This document shows positions 1-5,147 of a stretch of 5,381 bases of DNA, piece by piece; the stretch's first letter is position 1; every line of letters starts with the position of its first letter. The notes below the pieces were generated by a model. That model was not told the DNA's origin and did no database searches. It saw only the letters and a list, made by a program, of their open reading frames with translations. A program made the position numbers and the translations under genes. This DNA is from Bacillota bacterium (lineage in GTDB: Bacteria; Bacillota; Clostridia; Oscillospirales; Ruminococcaceae): the NCBI GenBank assembly GCA_023395435.1, contig JAEWZG010000115.1:1-5381 (forward strand), read 5' to 3'.

Positions 1-11
1 TTTTTGTTTGT

Positions 12-17
12 TATAAT
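12..17 (+). promoter_or_regulatory. -10 box of the tRNA-Ser promoter
   Basis: A perfect TATAAT lies 17 bases before the mature 5' end of the tRNA, so transcription would start near base 24 and give a short 5' leader for RNase P to remove. The -35 box would fall upstream of the window and cannot be seen. The second, partial tRNA copy at 3512 has no such promoter. Confidence 0.6.
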
Positions 18-33
18 GTTTAAGCGCGTTAGT

Positions 34-126
34 GGAGAAGTCGCCTAGTCCGGTTTATGGCGCACGACTGGAACTCGTGTATGGGTTAATAGCTCATCGA
101 GGGTTCGAATCCCTCCTTCTCCGCCA
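34..126 (+). tRNA. tRNA-Ser (anticodon GGA), CCA encoded
   Basis: A complete class II tRNA that reads UCC and UCU codons. The 7-bp acceptor stem pairs 34-40 with 116-122, the discriminator is G123, and CCA is encoded at 124-126. The anticodon stem pairs 63-67 with 75-79 around the loop CTGGAAC, which puts anticodon GGA at 70-72. The T arm contains GGTTCGAATCC. A long variable arm follows the anticodon stem, as expected for serine tRNAs. The 3' 56 bases are repeated exactly at 3512-3567, so the gene is an integration target. The last part of this intact copy was probably supplied by the inserted element, which restores a working tRNA. Confidence 0.97.
71..126 (+). repeat. left att direct repeat (tRNA 3' portion)
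   Basis: Identical over 56 bases to 3512-3567. Identity starts at the second base of the anticodon (G71) and ends at the CCA; the base before it differs (G70 versus T3511). It covers the 3' strand of the anticodon stem, the variable arm, the T arm and the 3' acceptor strand. Anticodon and T loops are well-known crossover sites for tRNA-targeting tyrosine recombinases. Weaker similarity continues downstream through a terminator and a paired repeat. Confidence 0.88.
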
Positions 127-128
127 AG

Positions 129-169
129 AAACCCTCTTGAACACTAAGTTTAAGAGGGTTTTTATTATT
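129..169 (+). terminator. Rho-independent terminator of tRNA-Ser
   Basis: A 14-bp stem pairs 129-142 with 148-161 (one G-T pair, 139 with 151) around the 5-base loop ACTAA. A T-rich tail runs through 169. It begins three bases after the CCA end. Its sequence is related to the terminator after the second att copy (3570-3611), with paired changes that keep the stem intact. Confidence 0.9.
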
Positions 170-207
170 TGTCATAATACACAGTTTTATGGAATATTTT
201 AGGGAAA

Positions 208-225
208 TTATCACAAAGTTATCAC
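208..225. repeat. paired 7-bp direct repeats TTATCAC, probable integrase arm sites (left)
   Basis: TTATCAC occurs at 208-214 and 219-225, an 11-bp period of about one helical turn. The pair lies 82 bases beyond the att core. The same arrangement recurs 81 bases beyond the right att core as TTATTAC twice (3648-3665), in a conserved frame of flanking bases. Tandem short direct repeats close to the crossover are typical arm-type binding sites of tyrosine recombinases. Assignment as arm sites is inference from position and repetition. Confidence 0.5.
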
Positions 226-288
226 GATTATTTAGAAATATATTAACTTTTAGAAATTAATATGATAATATTTAGCAGAGGTGATACT

Positions 289-1425
289 TTGAATAAATAT
301 ATAGAAAAATTAAAAGAAGAAAAAAGCGTTTCTTATAATATAGTAATTTTCTCAGTTATATTAAGTACTATAATTAATATAGTATCTGATTCAGTATGCG
401 TTATACTAAATATTAAACCAATTGTATATATTATTATAGGTATTATAGTATCAATAGTATTAATATTTACTTCTTTAATTTACAGGATTCATAAATTAAA
501 TGCAACCACTAATTATAAAGGAATGTTTATTATTAATGCAAAGAGCAATAATAAAATGATTGAAATACCCAACTATAACATTAGTGAAGATATGTGTAAA
601 TATTTAAAATCTGCTTTTGCTGAAAATGCTGCAATTAAAATGATTTGGGAATCTGGGAACTTGCAAAAACTTGACCCATGTCTTGTTAATAAGGAAGAAA
701 GAATTTTAGCCAAATGTGATGATTCAATAAATTTGCTACTTGAATTAATTGAATACTCAATTTTAGATAACTTTTCTACATTTATATCAGGTTATTTCAA
801 TTCACTACATTTGAATTCTAATGTTATTAAATTTTCTAAAGAATCTATTCCAAAAATACTTTTTTCTAATAGATTTTTTAAACTGTTTTCTGAAGACATT
901 AGTAATAGAGGTGCGTTTGTTAATACTAATAAAACAATGTCAAGTTTTATTAATGATGGGTCAATAGTATATTTTATTAATTCAAATGGTGCAATGTATA
1001 GAAAATTTGATTTGTGTCTACCTAAAGGAACGAAAATATATAAAGAGAATAAAAATTCACTAATTATTGATACTAAACTTTTTGTTTTAAAGCTGGAATA
1101 CCTATTTGGTGGTTTTTCTACTTTTATAGAAAAAGATTTTTTTAAATATTATTTAAATATAAATTCAGGCTTAGAATATAATTCATTTGAATTTAACATC
1201 AATACTTTTGTAAAATACAAAAAATCTTCTGTTTTTAAAATTAATGATTGGAAATATTACAATTGGCTTGACAAATATATTGATAGATTAGAGCATTATT
1301 GTAATAGCAAAACATTTTATAATGATATTAGTTGGAATAATAATAATACATTAATTAGGATATTAAACAATATAAAAAAGAAAGAAGATAATAAAAGCAA
1401 AGCAACTGATATTAATATTACCTAA
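289..1425 (+). CDS. orphan two-helix membrane protein with large soluble domain
   Basis: I do not recognise this 378-residue protein. A charged N-terminus (KYIEKLKEEK) is followed by two closely spaced hydrophobic helices at about residues 18-40 and 45-65. A soluble domain of about 310 residues follows, rich in Asn, Lys, Ile and Phe and probably cytoplasmic. No catalytic motif stands out. I chose TTG at 289 because GAGGTGAT at 278-285 lies just upstream; an in-frame ATG at 262 has no ribosome binding site. The gene stands alone, with the terminator and arm repeats before it and its own terminator after it. It is far more A/T-rich than its neighbours: bases 1141-1200 hold 9 G/C of 60, against 29 in 2941-3000 of the lipoprotein gene, which suggests separate acquisition. 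A two-helix anchor plus soluble domain on an att-flanked islet would suit a defence or toxic effector, but nothing in the sequence proves it. Confidence 0.85.
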   Translation: MNKYIEKLKEEKSVSYNIVIFSVILSTIINIVSDSVCVILNIKPIVYIIIGIIVSIVLIFTSLIYRIHKLNATTNYKGMFIINAKSNNKMIEIPNYNISEDMCKYLKSAFAENAAIKMIWESGNLQKLDPCLVNKEERILAKCDDSINLLLELIEYSILDNFSTFISGYFNSLHLNSNVIKFSKESIPKILFSNRFFKLFSEDISNRGAFVNTNKTMSSFINDGSIVYFINSNGAMYRKFDLCLPKGTKIYKENKNSLIIDTKLFVLKLEYLFGGFSTFIEKDFFKYYLNINSGLEYNSFEFNINTFVKYKKSSVFKINDWKYYNWLDKYIDRLEHYCNSKTFYNDISWNNNNTLIRILNNIKKKEDNKSKATDINIT

Positions 1426-1439
1426 TATCAATTATAAAT

Positions 1440-1472
1440 AAACTTCCCTTTTATAAGAGAAGTTTGTTTTTT
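1440..1472 (+). terminator. Rho-independent terminator of the two-helix protein gene
   Basis: AAACTTC (1440-1446) pairs with GAAGTTT (1459-1465). An inner 3-bp helix (1448-1450 with 1455-1457) closes a TTAT loop across one mismatch. A G and six T residues follow. It lies 14 bases after the stop codon and ends just before the 3' end of the minus-strand integrase relic. Confidence 0.8.
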
Positions 1473-1481
1473 ATAATTATT

Positions 1482-1600
1482 TTATTTGTCGTTTTCAAAT
1501 AGTTTCTCCACCACACAAACCGCTGGCTTCTGCATATCGGTTAAAACGTGTGAATAGGTATCAAGCTCATTGTGTTATTTTGTTGGATATGCAGATAGAA
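1482..1600 (-). pseudogene. C-terminal remnant of a tyrosine recombinase (integrase)
   Basis: On the minus strand, 1574 to 1482 reads as an open tail of 30 residues ending in TAA. It begins HNELDTYSHVLTDMQ and continues KPAVCVVEKLFENDK. LDTYSHVL followed by DMQ is the classic end of phage and transposon integrases, and the Tyr coded at 1554-1556 would be the catalytic nucleophile. A TAA at 1575-1577 breaks the frame. A shifted frame just upstream (about 1564-1600) reads FYLHIQQNNTMSL, which resembles the usual L-G-H...TTM segment before that Tyr, so a frameshift plus loss of the rest of the gene is likely. The block 1523-1556 matches 4258-4291 at 31 of 34 bases, linking it to the second relic. 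It cannot encode a working enzyme. Confidence 0.72.
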
Positions 1601-1664
1601 ATATTTTGCAATAAATGGTATGCTTATTTTACTTAATACAATAACAAATCTGGGGAGTGACATT

Positions 1665-2498
1665 ATGAGCAGCAATTACTACACCATAGGTCAGCTTGCA
1701 AAAATCTGTGATATTTCAGTACAGACACTTCGATATTACGACAGTATCAATCTTCTCAAGCCGTCAAAAATTAATCAAGAAAATGGCTATAGACAATATT
1801 CAGATTCAGACATTCTATCTCTTAGAATAATTCTTAATATGAAGGAAATCGGCTTTTCACTTGAGCAGATTATCAGTCTCATCAAAAACGATAGCAACAA
1901 TTTTGCTATTGAAATGCTAGAAGATAAAAAGAACGAATATTATGACAAATTGCTGTCAGTAAACTTTACTCTCAACAAAATCAATGACCAGATTAAAAAC
2001 CTCCGATTATATGAATCGGCAGCCAGCACACTCAGCGAATTTGCTATGACTATTGAACTAAAGCAAATACCTGAAAGAACTGTTGCTTTCACTCGATACC
2101 ACTCAAGCTGTAATCATGAAACTCTCGCAAAACGATTTTTTGAACTTGATAAACTTATTAAGGATAATAATATTAATTCGTTTGATTCACGTATTGGTGT
2201 TTATCACGATTTTCTTGACAATTTCAATAAATATGAATATGATTTAGAGCTTTGCCTTCCTGTTGATAAAAAGTATAAGGATGAGGAATTTGTTCGCACT
2301 ATAGACGCTGGTTTGTATGCTACGGGAATTTACAAGGGCGAATACAAGGAACAATGCAGTTTTCTTGTATCGTGGATAAAGAATCATGGCTATGAAATCA
2401 TAAGCCCTGGCGTCGAAATATATATAAACAGCTTTATGAATACTAAATTCCCAAAGAATTATGTAACCGAAGTGCAGTTTCCTGTAAAAAAGTGTTGA
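1665..2498 (+). CDS. MerR-family transcriptional regulator with GyrI-like ligand domain
   Basis: A 277-residue regulator of the BmrR/TipA type. The N-terminal winged helix-turn-helix spans about residues 6-75, with YTIGQLAKICDIS, the hallmark TLRYYD at 21-26 and the wing NGYRQYSDSDI at 40-50. A dimerising coiled coil spans about 80-118. A GyrI-like effector-binding domain runs from about 128 to 275 and ends in the typical PGVEIY then VQFPV; Glu251 probably corresponds to the glutamate that contacts cationic ligands in BmrR. ATG 1665 is chosen because GGGGAG (1652-1657) sits 7 bases upstream; an in-frame ATG at 1620 has no such site. A weak promoter (TTGCAA at 1606-1611, TACTTA at 1630-1635) may lie ahead. 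Members bind the spacer of their target promoter and twist it on ligand binding. The target is probably the promoter overlapping its own stop codon, which would control the lipoprotein gene. The ligand is unknown. Confidence 0.93.
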   Translation: MSSNYYTIGQLAKICDISVQTLRYYDSINLLKPSKINQENGYRQYSDSDILSLRIILNMKEIGFSLEQIISLIKNDSNNFAIEMLEDKKNEYYDKLLSVNFTLNKINDQIKNLRLYESAASTLSEFAMTIELKQIPERTVAFTRYHSSCNHETLAKRFFELDKLIKDNNINSFDSRIGVYHDFLDNFNKYEYDLELCLPVDKKYKDEEFVRTIDAGLYATGIYKGEYKEQCSFLVSWIKNHGYEIISPGVEIYINSFMNTKFPKNYVTEVQFPVKKC

Positions 2499-2525
2499 CA
2501 TTATAGTTACTATAGGGTTTATCAT
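2495..2525 (+). promoter_or_regulatory. MerR-type promoter/operator (19-bp spacer) for the lipoprotein gene
   Basis: A perfect -35 TTGACA (2495-2500) is separated by 19 bases from TATCAT (2520-2525). The over-long 19-bp spacer is the hallmark of promoters that are poor until a MerR protein untwists them. The spacer holds a perfect dyad, TATAGT-T-ACTATA (2502-2514), with outer AC (2498-2499) and GT (2517-2518) also symmetric. The -35 hexamer contains the TGA stop codon of the merR gene, so regulator and target control site are fused. Confidence 0.78.
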
Positions 2526-2546
2526 TATTAAAAAGGAGGATAACCT

Positions 2547-3500
2547 ATGAGTAAAAAAACAATTATACTGACTACCCTATTGGGACTATTAATACTTACT
2601 TCCTGCAAAAAATCGAATGAACATACAAAGACAGCTTCTCAGGAAAAAGCTTCAAACAAATCAGCAAGAGTATTTACAGAAACTGATGCAAGAGTAACCG
2701 CTGGAATTCTATTTGGTGAAAATAACACTATGTATGTTGCAAAGCACGATGAAATTCTGAAAATTACACCTGACGGAAAAATATCAACCTTCTGTAATTT
2801 TAAAGACATAACATCTGATAATAACTATTTCTTTAACAGCCCATTAATCTGGGATATGACTTTTGATAAGCAAGGTAATATTATAGCTGCAGCACAGGAC
2901 AGAATTATGAGAATAACTCCTGATGGCAAGGCCTCAACCATTATTCAGGAAGACTTCGGTGGCTTTTTAGGAGCAAGCGGACTTGAACTTGACGGTCAGG
3001 GAAATATGTATGTAACTAACGGTAGTAAGATTGAAAAGTACACACCTGACCTAAAAAAGACAACTTTTATTAATGCGGATACGAATAATTACAAGAGCTT
3101 TTTCTCACTTTCATTCAGCCCAGACGGAAAAAATTTGTATGTAACCGATTTTGACACTCAGACTCTCATAAAGTATTCTATTAATTCAGATGGAAATGCA
3201 GATGAAAGCTCTGCAAAAGTTATTAGGACTGCTGAGGGTACCCCTGGAAACTTCGGTGCACCATTGAATATTGTTTTCTCTGATAAGGGCAATATGTATG
3301 TTTCAATGGACGGATTGGGCGAAATTATGAAGATAACTCCTGATGAAAAAATCACATATATTGATATGGGCATTGATACTCTCAAAAATCACATTATCGC
3401 TTTCGGTAAAAAAGGCTTTAATGAAGACAGCCTATATATGACAACATTTGAAGGAAAACAAGTTTACGAATTTCAATTAGGTGAAAAAGAAGCAAGATAG
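2547..3500 (+). CDS. beta-propeller lipoprotein, SMP-30/NHL-like
   Basis: A 317-residue exported lipoprotein. The signal peptide has KK at 3-4, a hydrophobic core and the lipobox LTSC with lipidated Cys20, followed by a polar linker of about 25 residues. The rest is a beta-propeller: four blade motifs of the form I-x-K-x-T-P-D recur at about 70-82, 120-132, 162-174 and 260-272, and SFSPDGKNLYVTD at 189-201 is typical of SMP-30/gluconolactonase-like proteins. The Asn-Gly that normally precedes the SPDG motif reads Phe-Ser here, and the usual Asp-Gly before the next blade reads Leu-Asn, so the family's metal site looks incomplete and a binding role fits better than catalysis. AAGGAGGA (2533-2540) decides the ATG. 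The gene follows merR by 48 bases, behind a MerR-type promoter. Its stop lies 11 bases before the right att repeat, and the terminator there probably ends its message. Substrate or ligand unknown. Confidence 0.88.
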   Translation: MSKKTIILTTLLGLLILTSCKKSNEHTKTASQEKASNKSARVFTETDARVTAGILFGENNTMYVAKHDEILKITPDGKISTFCNFKDITSDNNYFFNSPLIWDMTFDKQGNIIAAAQDRIMRITPDGKASTIIQEDFGGFLGASGLELDGQGNMYVTNGSKIEKYTPDLKKTTFINADTNNYKSFFSLSFSPDGKNLYVTDFDTQTLIKYSINSDGNADESSAKVIRTAEGTPGNFGAPLNIVFSDKGNMYVSMDGLGEIMKITPDEKITYIDMGIDTLKNHIIAFGKKGFNEDSLYMTTFEGKQVYEFQLGEKEAR

Positions 3501-3511
3501 CAAAATTTCTT

Positions 3512-3567
3512 GAACTCGTGTATGGGTTAATAGCTCATCGAGGGTTCGAATCCCTCCTTCTCCGCCA
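3512..3567 (+). repeat. right att direct repeat: promoterless tRNA-Ser 3' fragment
   Basis: Fifty-six bases identical to 71-126, ending in CCA. The 5' half of the tRNA (acceptor 5' strand, D arm, anticodon 5' stem) is absent and replaced by the end of the lipoprotein region, so it is not a functional tRNA. Before insertion this would have been the 3' end of the chromosomal tRNA gene, or the att site of a neighbouring element. It lies in the probable 3' untranslated region of the lipoprotein message. Confidence 0.88.
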
Positions 3568-3569
3568 AG

Positions 3570-3611
3570 AAACTCCCTTAAACATTACGTTTGAGGGAGT
3601 TTTATTATTTT
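3570..3611 (+). terminator. Rho-independent terminator after the right att copy
   Basis: A 14-bp stem pairs 3570-3583 with 3589-3602 around the 5-base loop ATTAC, followed by a T-rich tail. It has the same position, stem length and loop length as the terminator at 129-169, but the stem differs by paired changes. It probably ends lipoprotein transcription. Read in reverse it is also a strong hairpin, with a weaker T tract, for the minus-strand gene at 3711. Confidence 0.87.
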
Positions 3612-3647
3612 GCCTATTCGACTAATAAATTGTATATTTTAGGTAAA

Positions 3648-3665
3648 TTATTACAAAGTTATTAC
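3648..3665. repeat. paired 7-bp direct repeats TTATTAC, probable integrase arm sites (right)
   Basis: TTATTAC occurs at 3648-3654 and 3659-3665 with the same 11-bp period as TTATCAC at 208-225. The surrounding bases (ATTTTAGG, AAATTA, ACAAAG) are shared with the left copy. Both units carry the same C-to-T difference. The position, beyond an att core, fits recombinase arm sites of a second, adjacent element. Confidence 0.48.
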
Positions 3666-3710
3666 GCGCATTCAATCTAATTTCTTTTGTAGATTTCCAT
3701 TCTTTTTTCA

Positions 3711-4028
3711 CTATTTACATAGAAGAATACACTCTTCTGTAATTCTGTTTAATTCATCACCAGCAACAGGTGCAATTCCTTCCCAGGATAATGCTTCATT
3801 GATATTAAAAGATTTTTTATCATCCTTCACAAAAAATGGAATACCAATTCCACCATTCTTTTTAAATTCTGTAAACACGGGCTCCTCTTCTCGCATTTGT
3901 AAAAATGCACGTAAATCTAAAGCGTTTCCTGTGATATTAATATACTGATATCCCACATTTAATTGTTCAAAAATTATTTTCATTGCAAGGCAATCCTTAC
4001 AAATTGGTGTACCATAAACTGTAATCAT
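3711..4028 (-). CDS. glutaredoxin-like thioredoxin-fold protein
   Basis: A 105-residue cytoplasmic protein with a single thioredoxin fold. The first strand ITVYGTP leads into the redox motif C10-K-D-C13. The motif G-I-P-F-F at 62-66 supplies the cis-proline (Pro64) that shapes the active site. Length and order match glutaredoxin-related proteins of Firmicutes; two further Cys (100 and 104) sit at the C-terminus. It would reduce disulfides or mixed thiols; the partner is not evident. I start at the ATG ending at 4028 because GGAGGG (complement of 4035-4040) sits six bases upstream, rather than at an in-frame ATG 18 bases earlier that would overlap that site. It has its own promoter and lies between the right att copy and the second integrase relic, so it may be cargo of a second decayed element or an old chromosomal gene. 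Confidence 0.88.
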   Translation of the reverse strand: MITVYGTPICKDCLAMKIIFEQLNVGYQYINITGNALDLRAFLQMREEEPVFTEFKKNGGIGIPFFVKDDKKSFNINEALSWEGIAPVAGDELNRITEECILLCK

Positions 4029-4072
4029 AGTTTTCCCTCCATTCATCTGTTTTTATGCAATTTTTAACTTTT

Positions 4073-4100
4073 ATTATAACTCTTCTTTTTAAAATTGCAA
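4073..4100 (-). promoter_or_regulatory. promoter of the glutaredoxin-like gene
   Basis: On the minus strand TTGCAA (4095-4100) and a perfect TATAAT (4073-4078) are separated by 16 bases. The start codon lies about 45 bases downstream. No operator is obvious. Confidence 0.6.
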
Positions 4101-4242
4101 CAATTAAATGAAAAATTAAATTCTAGTTGTGGAAAAACTCAGTTTTCATGTTTTTATGCATGCTAAATGTGCATCTGAAAATAGTGTGCGAGACTAGATT
4201 CCACATGCCTTCTGTGTAAGACTATCCTCCCCGAAATAAAAT

Positions 4243-4366
4243 TAACGTTTTTTACTACTGGCTTTTGCATATCAATTAAAACGTGTGAATAATTTGAATG
4301 TCTTAAATCGTGGAATCTTTTATCTGGGACTCTACATAAAATATTATAACAAAACGCACAAAGCAA
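4243..4366 (-). pseudogene. internally deleted tyrosine recombinase (integrase) remnant
   Basis: The minus strand encodes CRVPDKRFHDLRHS, the H-x-x-R box of tyrosine recombinases. It is followed at once by NYSHVLIDMQKPVV, the catalytic-Tyr end of the same family. In intact enzymes these two parts are separated by several tens of residues carrying the second conserved His, so an in-frame internal deletion has joined them. ATTCA occurs on both sides of the junction and may have mediated the deletion. Beyond KPVV the reading frame stays open to 4163 but no longer looks like an integrase, and the N-terminal two thirds are missing. The 34-base block 4258-4291 differs at three positions from 1523-1556 in the first relic, so both descend from related integrases in the same orientation. 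Confidence 0.78.
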
Positions 4367-4367
4367 A

Positions 4368-4414
4368 AGCTTGGTTATTTAAGCCCTATGGATTACAGAC
4401 TTAAATACCAAGCT
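4368..4414. repeat. large imperfect inverted repeat (hairpin)
   Basis: Arms 4368-4383 and 4400-4414 pair over 15 bp with one bulged T, around a 16-base loop. Read on the minus strand the stem is followed by TTTTGCTTT, so it could act as a terminator for the gene at 4515-4919. It lies where the N-terminal part of the integrase relic should have been. Confidence 0.6.
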
Positions 4415-4419
4415 ATATA

Positions 4420-4453
4420 ATTATAGCGTAGCAAATATCTGCTACGCTATAAT
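4420..4453. repeat. perfect 14-bp inverted repeat (hairpin)
   Basis: Arms 4420-4433 and 4440-4453 are perfectly complementary (core TAGCGTAGCA) around a 6-base loop. No T tract follows on either strand, so a simple terminator is doubtful. It adjoins the hairpin at 4368-4414, giving two stem-loops in 86 bases. It could be a transcript-end stabiliser, a regulator binding site or a scar of a small mobile repeat. Confidence 0.65.
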
Positions 4454-4514
4454 ATCTAACATATCGGGCCACATCAAATTTGCGGTGCTTTAATATGTAC
4501 TAACAATTCATCCG

Positions 4515-4919
4515 TTAGGCATTTGATTTTACTTTGAATGCTGATACGACATAAAGAATAGGAATAACAAATCCAACTATTGAGAATGCCTTTACGCCAC
4601 CCGCTAAAATAGTAGATAATAACTGTAATGCTATAATTGCAATTCCAAGGATGATACACATTTTTGCCATCTGTGGTTTCTTACAACTCTTTATACCAAA
4701 TATACCAGCAACAAGTTCAATAATTGCGGTAAATAACCAGACAATAGCTACCTTGTTAACAGCATTTTCTACTTCTGAGCCATCAACTGAATATTTACTC
4801 AATGTATCACTTGCATCTTTTGCTACTGAAAACCCTGCGATTGCTAAGAACAGAAGAATTGCTCCAAAAACTATAAGAACAATACTCATTCCTTTTAATA
4901 ATCCTCTACCTTTTACCAT
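4515..4919 (-). CDS. small four-helix membrane protein, unknown function
   Basis: I do not recognise this 134-residue integral membrane protein. Four hydrophobic segments lie at about residues 11-33, 57-76, 84-106 and 111-129. A short basic N-terminus (MVKGRGLLKG) and a basic C-terminus (KVKSN) are both probably cytoplasmic. A polar extracytoplasmic loop of about 23 residues with Asp, Ser and Glu joins helices 1 and 2, and a Cys-Lys-Lys turn joins helices 2 and 3. There are no enzymatic motifs. The ATG ending at 4919 is supported by GGAGGAG (complement of 4925-4931) five bases upstream. The gene is alone on its strand and diverges from the promoter at 5112. The hairpins at 4368-4453 lie just past its stop codon and may end its transcript. 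Confidence 0.82.
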   Translation of the reverse strand: MVKGRGLLKGMSIVLIVFGAILLFLAIAGFSVAKDASDTLSKYSVDGSEVENAVNKVAIVWLFTAIIELVAGIFGIKSCKKPQMAKMCIILGIAIIALQLLSTILAGGVKAFSIVGFVIPILYVVSAFKVKSNA

Positions 4920-4970
4920 AATAACTCCTCCAACATTACAAAATATAGTAATAAATAATATTACCCTATA

Positions 4971-4998
4971 ATAATAACATATTTAGGCGAAAAGTAAA
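4971..4998 (-). promoter_or_regulatory. possible promoter of the four-helix membrane protein gene
   Basis: On the minus strand TTTACT (4993-4998) and TATTAT (4971-4976) are 16 bases apart, about 50 bases ahead of the start codon. In such A/T-rich sequence other weak pairings exist, for example a TTGAAA followed by TATAAC further upstream, so the exact choice is uncertain. Confidence 0.35.
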
Positions 4999-5111
4999 TA
5001 TAAAATTTGTTATATATCAAAGATTATATAATTTCAACAATATTATGACAATAAAAACGGCATTTTGACATATTGACTTTTATCATATACTCTTTAATTT
5101 ACAAAAACATA

Positions 5112-5140
5112 TTGACATAGATTTCATAATGTGATATTAT
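5112..5140 (+). promoter_or_regulatory. strong vegetative promoter of the right-edge transcript
   Basis: A perfect -35 TTGACA (5112-5117), a 17-base spacer and TATTAT (5135-5140) make the best ordinary promoter in the window. Transcription should start near 5148. No start codon with a ribosome binding site follows inside the window, so the first 230 bases of the transcript are non-coding. Confidence 0.75.
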
Positions 5141-5147
5141 ATTTTTT

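Larger units (their letters stand above)
71..3567. mobile_element. att-flanked cargo islet in tRNA-Ser(GGA), integrase decayed
   Basis: Exact 56-base direct repeats (71-126 and 3512-3567), which are the 3' portion of the tRNA gene, bound about 3.44 kb. This is the signature left by a tyrosine-recombinase element that inserts into a tRNA and rebuilds its 3' end. The interval carries an orphan two-helix membrane protein gene, a minus-strand remnant of an integrase 3' end, a MerR regulator and a lipoprotein. No intact integrase, excisionase, replication or conjugation gene is visible. The islet is therefore a decayed remnant, or could move only with an integrase supplied from elsewhere. The sharp shift in base composition between its genes suggests assembly from different sources. 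The repeat boundaries are seen directly; the mobile origin is inferred. Confidence 0.8.

Noticed and set aside
262..288. Upstream ATG start for the two-helix membrane protein
   Set aside because: No ribosome binding site precedes it, whereas GAGGTGAT sits correctly before the TTG at 289.
1620..1664. Upstream ATG start for the MerR regulator
   Set aside because: The extra 15 residues precede the normal MerR N-terminus and no ribosome binding site is present; GGGGAG supports ATG 1665.
2244..2525. Minus-strand open frame of 93 codons inside merR and its downstream site
   Set aside because: It is antisense to a clear MerR gene, has no ribosome binding site I could find and no recognisable domain.
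3500..3567. A second tRNA-Ser gene
   Set aside because: Only the 3' 56 bases are present; the acceptor 5' strand, D arm and anticodon 5' stem are missing and there is no promoter.
4474..4971. Open frames overlapping the four-helix gene on both strands (4474-4659 minus, 4651-4971 plus)
   Set aside because: Both are overlapped by the four-helix gene, which has a good ribosome binding site and coherent membrane segments. Their own sequences look like off-frame translations.
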